Shown one piece after another: positions 1 through 11,887 of a stretch of DNA of 64,000 nucleotides. The DNA comes from Adiantum capillus-veneris. Lineage: Eukaryota; Streptophyta; Polypodiopsida; Polypodiales; Pteridaceae. Location: positions 38,390,058 through 38,454,057 of the forward strand of contig CM043946.1 in the NCBI GenBank assembly GCA_014529385.2, read 5' to 3'. Made by a program: the position numbers and the translations under genes. Position 1 is the first letter of the stretch, and the number at the start of each line of letters is the position of its first letter. The notes below the pieces were generated by a model. It searched no databases, was not told the origin of the DNA, and worked only from the letters and a program-made list of their open reading frames with translations.

Positions 1-548
1 AGGTTCATGGATAATCTAGGTAAAGAGAATTGGTAAGTTGTGAAGTGAATTCTTAGGTATCTAAAGTGGACAATCATGAATGCTCTATATTTTGGAGGTA
101 CTAACATTTTCTTGCAATGGTATGTTGATGCAGATATGGCAGGTGACAAAGACATTCAAAGGAGCATTATTGGCTATATCTTCACAATTGTAGGCACAAC
201 AGTAAGTTGGGCTTCAAAGCTACAGAAAGTGGTTTCACTTTCTACCAAACAGATACAGAATATGTAGCAATGACGAAGGCAAGCAAAGAGATTATGTGGC
301 TGCACAGATTCTTAGAAGAGCTTGGATTCAAACAAGACAATTGTCTCTTATATAGTAATAGCCAAAGTGCTATCCATCTTGAAAATAACTCAGCCTTTCA
401 TTCAAGGAAAAAGCACATTGAGGTGAGATATCACTTGATACACACTCTTTTGGAAGAGGGACAGCTAAAGCTAGGAAAGGTGCATACAAGTGAAAATCTT
501 GTTGAAATTTTTCTTATCTTCAATCGGCATTCAAGGATAAGAATCTAG
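1..548 (+). pseudogene. Copia polyprotein, RNase H end (relic)
   Basis: This is the C-terminal RNase H part of a Ty1/Copia polyprotein, entering from the left window edge. The first frame reads ILRYLK, then YVDADMAGD (catalytic Asp region), RRS/TGY-like QRSIIGY and SWASKLQKVV. The frame is lost near position 232 and continues in another frame as TEYVAMTKASKEIMWL, LLYSNSQSAIHL and FHSRKKHIEVRYH, the normal Copia order. In-frame stops occur at about 34 and 49. The family assignment is secure because every conserved RNase H block is present in order. It is non-functional, and the polypurine tract and LTR that follow belong to it. Confidence 0.93.
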
Positions 549-587
549 GATGGAAAGCAGTCACGGATTTGGTTTAGAGGTCAGTCT

Positions 588-1208
588 CCAAGTGGGAAAT
601 TGTTAAGTATGGAGCCAGATTTACCCCTTGTAATTATCTGTATTAAAAACGCACATTTATAAGGCCCCATTATGAGGAGAAGCCATTGTGTGTGAAGAAA
701 AATCACTCATTGAAAACAAAAATTTTCACGGTCAGTCTCAAGGAAAGCTCGAGACTGCCTTCGCCGAAATATTATGTTTATGGCCGGAATATTCTTTTTT
801 GCCAAAATATTATGACCGGACGGCGGTCAAAAAGTGGTCGAAAAACGGTCGGTTGTTTGGCCGGTTGGCCAATGGCCGATTTCAAAGGTAGACTTGTCTT
901 CTCAAGGGTGGCCACACATGGGTGGATTGGAGGGTCCAATTTGGACTTGTCAACACAAGGGTGGCTACACACGACTGCCTCTCATGAGAGAGGGCAGCCC
1001 TTTTGGCCTATAAAAGGAGGCCTCTTCTCTCCCTATGGGTATATTCAATCCCATAAGGAGTCATAATTATATTCTCTCTCTCTCTCTCTCAATTGTAATT
1101 GGAAGGGAGTGATACAAATCGTCTCTACAAAAATGTATAAGTAATAAAATTTTGGCAGTTGATCCTTGTTGGTATCTTCTCTAGTAAAGATATGCTTAGT
1201 TTCACAGG
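588..1208 (+). repeat. Copia polypurine tract and 3' LTR
   Basis: The purine-rich CCAAGTGGGAAAT at 588-600 is the usual Copia polypurine tract. The LTR starts directly after it with TGTTAAGTATGG at 601. A TATA box TATAAAAGG lies at 1009-1017, followed by a CT-rich stretch typical of an R region. The right end is uncertain; TTTCACA near 1208 is a candidate, and without a second LTR it cannot be fixed. The reading frames inside it (for example 686-1066) are not genes. Confidence 0.7.
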
Positions 1209-1900
1209 CTTGATCTCTTTATGTGGAAGAAATTATCAAGATAAACAATCCTTCAGGCAACCTATGGAAAAATATATTTAAGAGTCCTATTTCAAAAAGC
1301 AATGTCTTATGTAGCACAAATGCAAGGGCCTCTATCTGGACAAAGATGTTTAAATCAATATCTAGATGTCCAAATTCTAATGGTGATATAATTCTGCACA
1401 CACCACCTAAGCTCATGCGTCCAAAGCCGCATTCTAAAATAGCACTTCTCATTTCCCTCAACTTAACCACCCTTTGCTTTATTTCAAGCCTAAAAAGTAT
1501 GATCTCAATAGCCAATAGTGTAACCATCTCAATCTAGAACAACAGTTTCACGTTGTCAGGCATTTTTTGGGTGGAAATGAAGTTGCTAATCCATGCTAAA
1601 AAGCTTGCTCACTAGCCCGGAGTACATAGATGTACATAATGCTTTGAGTTTTTTGGAGTGCTCTTGTAAAATTTATGTACAAAGGCTTGGTTTTGGTCAA
1701 GCTTTTGGTTGAGTCTTGGGTTGCTCGATCTTTCAAAAAATAGTTTTTAATGAGCATTCCTAGCCGTGCTTGATAGCTTGCAAATCGGACTCCGACATCA
1801 TGAGTTACACGCACTCGAAGTGGATGGTTTTTTCACTTACAAAGTGGCGGCGGATGCACGGGGAAAGACCGCAAGTGGGCCGACTTGATGGTTTTTTTTA
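1209..1900. other. no recognisable gene (about 0.7 kb)
   Basis: A 104-codon open frame at 1223-1537 and its antisense partner have no motif I recognise and overlap completely, so neither is supported. The sequence is AT-rich and looks like decayed repeat or spacer DNA. Confidence 0.5.
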
Positions 1901-2788
1901 GCAACGGTATGTTTAGAAATTTCTGGAGTTAGCCGGGGTAATAAGCTCCAAGCCATGCTTTACGGCGTTACATTTGGTGGTCGGGGTCACCCGCTACGCC
2001 TCCGAGAATATGGCTTAGGTTGGGGGCAAAACAGAAATTTCAGATTTGGACATGGGGAAGTTGGGGAAGGTGGGAGGATGGTGCCAAGTGGCAATGGAAT
2101 AACCCCACATGGGGGGGAGCATGTGACAAATGGAGGGTATAAGGGGGGAGTGGGTACCCCCTATGAGTGTATCAAAGGAGTTAATGGAGCTTCTTGGGCT
2201 TGCTTGAGAGGGCTCGTGGACTTTGGGGAGAGGAGGGGGCACCCAATATGTGTTCCCACTGCTTGGACAGGTGCCTGGCCCATTTTTTGGTCCCCGGACA
2301 CTGTCCGCCCCCACTTGCCTTGGTCAAAAAGTGGCCGACAACCCATTTTTAACCCAAAAAAGGCTCAAAATAGACCAATAAAAAGGTGCCTAAAGGGGGA
2401 AATGAAGTCGGCTAAGAGGGGAGAGAAAATCCCTTGAAATAAGAGCCAAAAAAATCCCCATTTAATAGCGGCATTTCTCTGCACACCTGCAGACACTTTC
2501 CAGAGACCTTTTTGAAAACCCCCGAACTTCAAATGCTTCTAATTTTCTCATTCCTTATCGGAATCAAGCATGTGGATGCTCTACGAACATCTACACGAGC
2601 CAATCTACACACTCATGTTCTTTAATCATTATAATTCCAAGTGTGGTTTATTTTAGAGCTGTTCTTCTCCAAGCTTTATATGTGTTTAGCACAGGTGAAT
2701 TTGACGGTGCAGCTGTTGTTCTTTCCAACGGTGTGATCGGTGCAAGGCTATAGGGGCATTCATTTTCATTTTTGTTTGCACTCCACAT
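1900..2788 (+). repeat. probable 5' LTR of element A
   Basis: The stretch ends just before a primer-binding-like site at 2792 that matches the sites of the other Tat-type elements in the window, so it should be the 5' LTR of element A. No partner LTR exists here, so the left edge is a guess. The 160-codon frame at 1955-2437 has low-complexity composition and an antisense partner of similar length, and is not called as a gene. Confidence 0.4.
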
Positions 2789-2791
2789 CGT

Positions 2792-2810
2792 TTTGGTGTC
2801 CCCACGGAGG
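2792..2810 (+). promoter_or_regulatory. primer-binding site of element A
   Basis: TTTGGTGTCCCCACGGAGG is a variant of the TTTGGTGCCCCCACTGAGG site found at the LTR/internal boundary of elements C, D and E. Its position, about 280 bp upstream of gag, fits. The matching tRNA is not identified. Confidence 0.6.
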
Positions 2811-3073
2811 ATAAATCCTCATGTGCTCCAATTTTTGCAAAATTTGTCCACTATGCAGGCAGAGAATGTAAAGGGGATGTGGGTTCTTATGGACAACCGC
2901 CTATGTATGTGCTATTTGTGGATAGTATTTGAGGCGGTTGTTTAATTTGGATTGCAGCCTTTGTGAGGGTCGTGAGGTTTTGTGAAGCCGAGCACTGGGG
3001 GCCGGGTTACCCAGTGTGAGGTGGATTAGGTACTGGAGCGATCCATCGACATCCCTTGAGTTTTCGACGTCAC

Positions 3074-4372
3074 ATGGCAGACGAGTTCCCATAGTTTTAT
3101 GGATTGCCTAATGAAAATGCACAAACGTTTATTGAAAATTTGGAAGTCAATTGCTTACTGTGCAATATACTAGACCAAGCTATATTGTTGCGGCTGCTGC
3201 AATATAGTTTACAGGATGAGGAAAAATTTTGGTTACACAATTTTGAGGAGTTGACGCAGGTACAAAACACAGGGGTGGTTTTGGATTATAATTGTGTGAA
3301 GCAAGCTTTCCTGGCACAATACCGATCCATCAAAGTACCAGATGAAGTTTGGCATGAAATTCTAGGATACACTCAAAGGGCTAGTCAAAGTGTTGATGAT
3401 TTTGTCATGCAGTTCACCCGTTTATGGGATAAATGGGCTCGAGATTTGGGAAATGAGATCCCTCCATCCATGTTAAAGAAGGACCGTTTTGTGGTAGACT
3501 TAAAAGAAAGTTTGAAGTTCAAAGTTGAGCTGAAAAGGCCCGCCACCTTCGAGGAGGCAGTCGCCATTGCCAGAGAGAAAGAATGGAAAGCTCAAAGGCT
3601 TAATGAATACGGGAAAGCGGTCCCTGAGCAAAATAATGGTAGCCAAAAGGAGGAGAATCAGGCAGAAGCTGAAGGCCAACATGTTCAAAGGGCTGCTAGT
3701 ACTGAACAGTTACAACGAAATATGCAAGACATGATGACCATGATGCAAGAATTATGGCTTAGCGTTCTTGGTGGTGGAGGTGGTCGTGGTCTTGGACGTG
3801 GTATAGGGATGGCTCATGCATGTGAAGCTCATCCCAATGCTAACTAGGGTCATGGGCAAGGTGGGTTTGAGCCGCAGAGGAGGTTCATTCCTACTTGTTG
3901 TAATTGTACATGTGGTGAGCTTGGTCACATCAGTACTTATTGTCCAAAGCCAACAAGGATGGGAGGGGATATGTTTCCACTTCCTCAGCAGATTCCTAAT
4001 AGAGCTAATGATTATGCATTGGATATATGGGGAGATCAAGGTACTGGACAAGAAAATCAAGCCTCAACCTCTAGTGGTCATGTGGGTATTGTGCAGGTGG
4101 AAAAGAAAGACGCAGATGTGTTGCCAATAGGAAAAAGAGAGAGGGAAGGTTATGCAGCACCAGGGCCTAGTCGAAAGAAAGGGAAGGAGAAGGAGGGTGA
4201 AGATGCAAAATTCAAGAGAAAGAGAAAGCCTCGTAGACGATTTGAAGTGGCAGATTTTCCTTTGGGAGAAGGCCAAACAGCTTACAGTTTAAAGGAAGAC
4301 CTGATTGGGAGGAAAGTAGATTGTACTTTTGGAGAGTTGATGAATATGGTGCCCAAACCCAAAAGGCAGTGA
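3074..4372 (+). pseudogene. Element A gag (Ty3/gypsy, Tat-like)
   Basis: A gag frame starts with ATG at 3074 and is broken at once by TAG at 3092. The capsid-like part contains AQTFIENLEVNC, FWLHNFEEL, RSIKVPDEVWHEI and a DKWARDLG...LKKDRFV block matching gag of elements C, D, E and G. A second stop lies at 3845. A degenerate zinc knuckle (CTCGELGHISTYC, with the first Cys spacing altered) is at about 3897. A basic stretch and the block VADFPLGEGQTAYSL follow, equivalent to DFPLGHGMAPYNL in element E. The frame ends at TGA 4370. Stops but few frameshifts indicate point decay. Confidence 0.85.
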
Positions 4373-5104
4373 AAGTCATTAGTGAATCCAAAAAAAGAGC
4401 CGAAGCATGGACAAGTTAGAGTGTTGTCCTTGGGAGAGTTACCCGGCATCTGTCATGTGGTGAATGCTTGGCACAAAGGTGTGGGCATGGGAGAAGCCTA
4501 CATTAATGGAGGTGCTCAAGTTTGTGTGATCACACAGTCATGTGTCAAGAGACTGGGTCTCATTACATGCGAAAGCTCTAGGTTTCGGATTCCACTAGAA
4601 AACCATGCCAAGGTGAGATGTTTGGGGATGATCAAGAATTTGAAAGTTGAAGTCTTTAACGTGAAAGTTATGGTGAACTTTCATGTCATGCCAGCTGGTC
4701 TAGGAGCCTTTCCTCTCATTTTGGGAGGACCTTGGTTGAGAGCTGTTGGTGCCGTGCAAGATTGGGACAAGGGCACAATCAGTGTGCATGGCAAGAAGGG
4801 TGAAAAGAGGGTGTTTGATATGACTACCAAACAACCTATGGCACTTGAAGATGTGAGTGAGAATGATGAGTCCAAAACTACTAGTGATGATAGTTCTGGA
4901 GACTCAGAAAGTAGCACTACTTCAAGTTCCAGTGATGAGGGTGAAGTGTCATTCTTGTTGTTAGACGAGGAACAGAGAGAAGTTAGTGAAGTGCTACAAT
5001 TATCAGGGAATATAAATGCTTCAAGCCGTTTAGAGCAACTTGAAGAGTTGATGCAACCTAAACAGGAACAGCCAAGAGTTGATTCAAAATATGCTGAGTA
5101 CTGA
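4373..5104 (+). pseudogene. Element A protease region
   Basis: The frame continues from gag after one stop. INGGAQVCVITQSCVKRLG is the retroviral-type aspartic protease active-site region, with NGGA where the other Tat-type copies here have DGGA, so the catalytic Asp is lost. FPLILGGPWLRAVGAVQDW is the equivalent of the YPLILGRPWL block that closes the protease fold. An acidic Ser/Glu-rich linker follows, as in elements C and E. The frame then shifts near 5090. Confidence 0.85.
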
Positions 5105-5505
5105 TCTGACACAAGGAGAAAGAAGGGAGTACTTAGCAATGTTGGACATGTTTCCAAATCTTTTCATTACCTCATATTAGGAAATAAGAGGTTTTGTTGG
5201 GGATCCTGTGAAGATCGAGCTAGTTGAAGGGGCAAAACCAATCAGACAGAAGTTAAGGAGGATGGGCAAGGTGCAGATGAATGCCTTAAAGGAAGAAGTG
5301 GATAAGCTTTTGGATGCAGGATTCATTGGGCCAGTGGATAATGCTGAATGGGTGAGCCCTGTCGTAGTCACCCCAAAGAAAGATGGGCGTTGGAGAGTAT
5401 GTGTTAATTACAATGTCTGTGATGGGTATTCAGGATACTTTCAGCTTATCCTTGCTCCTGAAGATAGGAAAAAGACTACGTTTATCACGCCATGGGGTTG
5501 TTTCT
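5085..5505 (+). pseudogene. Element A reverse transcriptase N-terminus, internally deleted and truncated
   Basis: After a frameshift relative to the protease the sequence reads GERREYLAMLDMFPNLF, one stop, KIELVEGAKPIRQKLRRMG, then AEWVSPVVVTPKKDGRWRVC and VNYN. It jumps directly to VCDGYSGYFQ, so about 33 residues (the PLNEATKRDHFPLPF segment of element E) are deleted. It then reads KKTTFITPWGC and stops at the LTR of element B at 5506. The catalytic FIDD motif is missing. The rest of A is not found elsewhere in the window. Confidence 0.88.
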
Positions 5506-5647
5506 TGTCAGGCCAAGGGCCAAACCAAGGGGTCACGGACTCGGCCAAGGGCCGACTGTCAGCGGTAAGGGGTCCGAAAGGGGCTAGGAGCCTATTAAAG
5601 GGAGGCTGGGCAGATGGACCAGGCATGGCAGTCCCTTGGTGCTTACA
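5506..5647 (+). repeat. candidate short 5' LTR of element B
   Basis: The interval begins TGTCA, exactly where element A is interrupted, and ends TTACA one base before an initiator-Met primer site. This gives a TGT...ACA terminal repeat of only 142 bp. The 3' partner is absent because B is truncated, so the length cannot be confirmed; it could be the 3' part of a longer LTR. Confidence 0.5.
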
Positions 5648-5648
5648 C

Positions 5649-5660
5649 TGGTATCAGAGC
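5649..5660 (+). promoter_or_regulatory. tRNA-iMet primer-binding site of element B
   Basis: TGGTATCAGAGC is the standard complement of the 3' end of plant initiator tRNA-Met used by many plant LTR retrotransposons. It fits the chromovirus-like polymerase downstream. Confidence 0.85.
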
Positions 5661-6544
5661 TTTAGGCTATTTTGGGACTGAGGCACGTTTTATGGGATGC
5701 ATGTTGCATGCAATCTCTAGTGGAGGGGAAAGAAGCCAAAGCCGAAGAGCTAGGGCGTGGGCAGAACCTCCAAGCCGGGAAGTCGACCTCCCGTCGACCT
5801 GCGTCAAATTGCACGCGCTTAGGCTCAGTTGGAGTGCAAGGAGATTTCAAAAACATCTCGTGCTTGGCCCGGCCCCAAAAACCTGCTGCATCGCGAGCTT
5901 GCATCTCCTTCGTCATCGCGCAGTGAGCCGCTTTCTATTGCAGACAGAATTCGTGAAAAAAAAAATATCTCTTCACTTGAGTCACCCTAAGACTCAGTGA
6001 AGAGCCTTTGCCCACGGGGTCACGGACCGGCACGGCCGGCTGCCTTCTTTCGAAGCCCTCTTTTCATCGGTAGGCATACACAACACACACCGGTGGTAGC
6101 TTCTTGCAACTTTTGCATTCCGTACCTGCTGCAAACCAGATTTTGAAGTTTTGACAAAGTGAAAATTGGTCATCAACCTTCAACCGATTTGGTGGTTGCA
6201 TACGATGCAAGCCACCTCGGCAGTGACTATCCATTGGGTTGTGTTTTCATCTTCCTCATCGGTTGCCCCAATTGTCGGCAACTTTCAAGTTTATTTGGTG
6301 TATTGCATACGATGCAAACCAGACTATTAGCACCTCGAATTTTCTCCGTGCTTTCGAGTGCATCATCCACTTCAGTTTTGCTCGTTGTTGTCAAGCTGGT
6401 AGTGGTCTAGGATTGAACTACGCTTTCGACGTTGGCGTTCTTTCTTCTCAAAGGCATACTTATACGGTTCCTTATCGCATATGTCTACGAGCTCATTGGA
6501 ATTCAGGTATTTTCCTTTCTTTTCTCGCACAGTACGTCCACAAC
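5661..6544 (+). other. Element B untranslated leader
   Basis: About 0.9 kb separate the primer site from the first plausible gag ATG. Short frames on both strands overlap each other and carry no motif. I see no gene here. Confidence 0.55.
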
Positions 6545-7757
6545 ATGGATTCAGACATAGATATGCATCATGCATTTGATTTTGAGCAATCCGTACCCGT
6601 TTCGTCTGCCGATACCACACAGACGGTTCCTCTCACGGAGAGTAATCGTGCCCCAACGGCAACAGACGATACGTATGAGTTGCTGGACATGCAAGATTTT
6701 CATGCATTGCAAACACACATGACTGTGCTTGAAACGAATTTTGCACAATTAAATCAGAATGTCACCGCATTATCTGATACTAGCCACGGGTCCTGCTAGT
6801 CGGCCACTTCCGGAGCACGGCTCCACACTAGGCCAGGGGCCGGCTATTGGGCAAGGCCCTCCTCCGGGTCCGCTGCACTCAATGACCCAAAAAGAGGTGG
6901 ACAATTTGTAGAAAAATACAAAGCCACCAATTTTTCGGGGAGAAGAGCGTGAGCAAAACAAGGACACCGTGAATATTTTTCTCAGTAAGTGGGATGGTAT
7001 TCATGACCTTAGACGTACCCCGGATGCAGCCAAGGCGCTGCAGACAAGTCTGACTTTGGACGGCAAGGCCTACAAATGGTGGATGTCTCTCAAGCAGAAG
7101 GGCATGCTACCACAGACTTGGGCAGCTTTTGAGACTGTCTTCAGGAAGGAATTTCTACCTACCAATGAGAAGGATAGAAATTGGACCGCCTGGGACGAAT
7201 GTTCTATGCGCTAGCATAAAACATTATTGGAATATATTTCCCATTATCGGGATGTGATCCTCAAGCTGGAAGGGATGGATACCTTTCAATAGATGCGTGG
7301 GTTCATCCGTGGGTTAACTCCCGAGCTTAAGAAGCACGTTAAAACCCAGGATCCACAAACACTTGAGGACGCAATAGTGCAAGCTCACATCCATGATGAT
7401 CCTGATGATCGGGCATTTCATAGTTCGCATGTGCACGGCACTACACCTGTTTTAACACGTCTACAACATGTGCATCATAAAAGAAAAAATGTCTCTACTG
7501 CATCAGAGACCTCCAAAAAGCCCAAGGGGTCTAGAGGTCCTCTCTCAACGGAAGAGTTTGAGAAAGCCAAAAAAGAAAAGTTGTGCTTTACATGTTTGGG
7601 AACTGGACATAGCAAAAAGGATTGTCCCAAGGGGAAATGTGCTGCTCAAGACAAGGGGAAGGAAAAAGTAGTACAAATGGTGCAGCTTTTACCTCTTGAG
7701 TCCTCTTCCCAGTTTGCTAATGTGAAAGTAACACACACCGAGGCGGTGCATGAGTGA
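6545..7757 (+). pseudogene. Element B gag (Ty3/gypsy, chromovirus-like)
   Basis: The frame starts ATG at 6545, shifts near 6775 and then runs in the frame of pol. It contains PPIFRGEER, ALQTSLTLDGKAYKWW (capsid Trp block), FETVFRKEFLP, RGFIRGLTPELKKHV, and a CCHC zinc knuckle CFTCLGTGHSKKDC at about 7590. Stops at about 6930, 7212, 7290 and 7755 inactivate it. The L.G.A..W and RGLTPE blocks are typical of chromovirus gag. Confidence 0.88.
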
Positions 7758-10676
7758 TGTATCACGGCCTCCATGTGGTAGCAGACTTTCGGACCACATG
7801 AGTTGGTGCATATGGATGGCTCTATCCAAGGGCACAGGGTGCGGATCTTGGTAGACGATGGTGCATCACACAATTTCATCAATTACACATTGGTGAAACG
7901 ACTCAAACTGCCCCAAATCCCGAGTTCCCATCGCTACAAGGTAGCAATGATTAACGGCCATGATGCTGAGATATGGGAAACTCAGGTTAAAGATGTACCT
8001 CTGGAAATTCAAGGATACCGTACCTCTTTGGATTTCCAAGTCATGAATATGGAGAGGGCGGATGTGGTTCTTAGTCGTGAATGGTTGCATAGTTTAGGAT
8101 CATCACTTAGACGTAGCTATGAGCATAATAGTCTAATGTTCGAATCCAATGGTGTGCACGTACTACTGTTGGGGGAGAAGGATGTACCTTCCTCACCACT
8201 TATTGGTACAGCTGAGCTTATGAAGCTCGCTTCTGATGATGCAATAGAAGAACTCTTTTTGTGTTACTCACTGTGCCATTTTATTTCCAATGTGGATGAT
8301 GTTTTTAATGATGCTAAAGTTTTGAATCAAACTTCCTCAACGCCGCATTCTTCTCTCTCTCCTCTTCCAGCTATGTCTACTAATTCAAAACAAGCAAATG
8401 TTGCTAATGAATTGAAGGAACTTGTAAGGGAATTCAAGGATGTGTTCCTAGATGATTTGCCACCAGGGCTACCACCGACACGTTCTGTGCAACATGGAAT
8501 AGATGTGGTTACAGGCAGTAAGCCAGTGAGTAAACCGCCTTATCGAATGAGTCATTTGGAGGCTGCTGAGGTGGAGCGTCAGCTTGCTGAATATCTCAGT
8601 AGAGGGTTTATTCAACCGAGTTCTTCACCATGGGCCTCTCCCATTCTTTTGGTGAAGAAAAAGGATGGTAGTATGCGCATGTGCGTAGATTACCGTGGAT
8701 TAAATGCGGTTACTGTTAAGAACAAGTACCCATTGCCACGAGTAGATGAGTTGTTTGATAAGCTCACCCACGCTCGCATATTTTCAAAGATACATTTAAG
8801 ATCTGGGTATCATCAAGTACGCATCAGGCTTGCGGATATACCCAAAACAGCGTTCCGAACAAGGTTTGGACATTATGAGTTTTTGGTAATGCCCTTTGGG
8901 TTAACCAATGCTCCAGCTATGTTCATGACACTCATGGATAGTGTCTTGAGACCATACTTGGAAAATTTTGTTATCGTTTTCCTCGATGACATTCTTGTAT
9001 ATAGTGCATCTGAGGAAGAGCACTTAGTACATTTGAAACAAGTGTTTCATTTATTACGCCAAAATCAATTATATGCCAAGGAATCCAAATGTGATTTCCT
9101 CAAGGAGGAAATTCACTACTTGGGGCATGTTATTTCGGCTGCAGGGTTACACATGGATCAATCCAAGGTGGATGCCATTCATAGGTGGCCCTCTCCCAAA
9201 AATTTGGAAGAGCTCCAGATTTTTTTAGGCTTTGCAGGTTTTTATCGACGATTCGTTAAAAACTATGCCCATATTGTTGTTCCCATGACAGATCAGCTAA
9301 AAGCCAAGGGCAAGACTTTTCAGTAGGGATTGGAACAACAACAAAGTTTTGACAAACTTAAGGACACATTAGCCACAACTCCTGTTTTGGTTATTGTGGA
9401 TCCCTTAAAGCCATTCGTTTTGGAAACGGATGCTAGTAATCGTGCGATTGGATCAGTCCTTCTACAGGAGGGAAGGACGATTGCATTTGAAAGCAAGAAG
9501 CTGGATTCAGCACAACAAAATTACTCTGCTTACGAACGAGAGCTCTAAGCAATAGTGTCTGCTTTAAAGACATGGCGACATTATTTGTATGGTGCACAGT
9601 TCGAGATTGTGTTTGACCATGAAAGCATCAAGTGGTTTACACAACAAAGTGATTTGAAGGGTCGCAAGGCCAAGTGGGCTAACATTCTTCAAGAGTATAA
9701 CGCCAAGCTACGATATCGTAAAGGGCGGTACAATGTAGTGGCTGATGCTCTCAGCCGAATGCCAGAGATCAACTCTCTCCTTTTCACGGAATTGCGGAGT
9801 GAGTTTTTGGAATCTCTCAAAGGTAAGTGCGAGCATGATACTACATACTCCAAGGTGTGGAGCTATCTTAGAAAGAGGGATCCTTCTCACTCGAGTGTTG
9901 GTAGTGGTTTTGTTTCCTCCACACCTAGTTCTCCTTTATCGAGTGATGAACTGCAGAGATGGAAGAATTTTTCCATAGATGATGGGTACCTACTCCACAA
10001 GGGAAGAGTGTGTGTACCGACGCACGTGGACATTCAGCGCCAAATTCTTTATGAATGTCACGATAGTCCAAGTGTAGGGCACCCAGGAATTAATAAAACT
10101 TATGCACTCGTAAGATGACAGTTTTAGTGGTCAGGTTTGCATGGGTATGTTCAAGACTATGTCTTGCATTGCCAAAAATGTCAAGTTAATAAAGCAGAGC
10201 GCCTGAAAGCAGGAGGACTCTTACATCCTTTAGAGATTCCCAATGGTAAATGGGAAAGTATCTCCATGGATTTTATTGTGGGTTTACCAACCACTATTCG
10301 AGGACATGACTCGGTATGGGTGGTCGTAGACCGGTTGACTAAACTTTGTCGGTTTATTCCAACCAAGTCAACCATTAAGACTCCAGAATTAGCTAAGTTA
10401 TTTGTGGACAATCTTTACCGGTTGTATGGATTGCCAAGTAACATTGTGAGTGATCGTGATCCCAAGTTTAACAATCATTTTTGGAGTGTTGTTTTTAAAC
10501 GATTGGGTACACAACTTAATTTAAGTACGGCTGATCACCCTGAAACAGATGGTCAGACGGAACGAGTCAACCAAGTGCTAGAGGATATGCTATGAGCATA
10601 CGTTAGTAAGAAGCAATCAGATTGGGAAGATTATCTTCCTATTCTTGAGTTTGCATATAATAGTGCTAAGCATGTC
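7758..10676 (+). pseudogene. Element B pol: protease, RT, RNase H, integrase (truncated)
   Basis: The frame continues that of gag. The protease carries [11 protein letters not shown] near 7850 (DDGA in place of DSGA/DTGA). RT has [22 protein letters not shown] and the catalytic FLDD near 8980. A single RNase H follows with ETDASN, SAYEREL and VVADALSR. Integrase has the zinc-finger His/Cys blocks (HDSPSVGH, CQKCQ), the DDE residues in SMDFIVGLP, VSDRDPKF and GQTERVN. Stops lie at 9324, 9546, 10115, 10124 and 10593, but no frameshift is visible over 2.9 kb. The element is cut at about 10675, inside FAYNSAKHV, by a minus-oriented LTR. No chromodomain is reached, so chromovirus placement is by similarity only. 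Confidence 0.93.
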
Positions 10677-11715
10677 GACGGGAGCAAAGCGAACCCCGAA
10701 CCCCTGACGGCGACCGAATGGAGCGCCTCGAGCCTGTCAAGGTAAAGCAAACAGGGGCACCACCTAGCTTCAGCGGCTAGGACGCAAACAACACACCACC
10801 ATAACAAATTTTTTCATCCAAGAGAGATGGATGCTTGGGAGTAATGATGAAGAGAAAAGAAATGAGAGAGAGAGAGAGAGAGAGAGTGAGGGAGGGGGTA
10901 TAGCGGCTTAGTACTTAGGCACCACAAAAGGATGGCGAATCCGCACACCCTTCACACATACACAAGCTCACTCCAAACACAAGATTAGGTGTCAATTCTG
11001 CACACCTCACATGGGAAAAACATTGCAAGAAAACATACTCACAAAACCTCAAGCTTTATTTAGAGAATAAGGCGATGAAATGGGGAGCATAGGGTAGGGG
11101 AATGAGAAGGGAGAGAGTGGTAGAGCACATGGCGGATAGGTGGGAGTTGATGGAGAAGACTTGCACGAGGGTTATGGCCATCATCCTTCATTTAGTTGCC
11201 CTAATTCATCTTCCATAGCCAAGGGTGTAGAGGTCATGCTCAAGACAAGCATGGTGATTGCGGTGATGGTGATGGTGTGGGTGTGGGTGTGTGTGTGTGC
11301 ACTAGGCACACACAGTGCATAGTGTGTTCTTTGGTGATGTTGTGTGTGTGTTTAGTGTGATGGTGACCCCTCTTTATATAGGGGAGGAGGGGGGAGAAAT
11401 TCTAGAATTTAGAAATGAGGAAATCATTATCGACATAGGCCATGTGACTGTGGGCCCCACTTGTCTAGCTGTGTGTATATATGCCAGAACAGAAGTCTCA
11501 TGAGAGAGAGACTAAGAGAGAGAGATGGGTTGATGAAAAAAATGAGAGGTGACATGGATAATAAAGTAATTACAAGAGGGGAGAGAGGGGAGTGTGTTCA
11601 GAGGTGAATCTGTGTGCAGATGTGTGTGAAGGCCACAAGGTATCGACTCATCAATGACGGTTTGCACTGTAAGGGTAAGGACCAAATACTCAGTAAGGGC
11701 AAGGAATCGCCGCCT
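10675..11715 (-). repeat. LTR of the D family in minus orientation
   Basis: From about 10675 to 10988 this is the reverse complement of the D-family LTR found at 11716-11970 plus 21924-22056, including the hairpin and the GGGGCACCACCTAG box. The minus-strand TATA box TATATAAAGA at 11371-11380 lies about 610 bp upstream of the hairpin, in line with elements C, E and F. It has no primer site or internal region on its left side, where it abuts element B. It is therefore a solo or truncated LTR. Relative to D it lacks about 20 bp near its U5 end. Confidence 0.65.
11371..11380 (-). promoter_or_regulatory. TATA box of the minus-oriented LTR
   Basis: Reading leftwards the sequence is CCCCTATATAAAGAGG. 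It lies upstream of the hairpin and U5 sequence as expected for an LTR promoter. Confidence 0.55.
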
Positions 11716-11803
11716 AATCTTGTGTTTGGAGTGAGCTTGTGTATGTGTGAAGGGTGTGCGGATTCGCCATCCTTTTGTGGTGCCTAAGTACTAAGCCGCT
11801 ATA

Positions 11804-11887
<84 letters not shown>

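Noticed and set aside
1223-1537. 104-codon ORF after the Copia LTR as a gene
   Set aside because: It has a fully overlapping antisense ORF of the same length and no recognisable domain.
2015-2437. Overlapping ORFs of 160 and 99 codons on opposite strands
   Set aside because: They lie in a probable LTR, have no motif and open frames on both strands, which points to composition and not coding.
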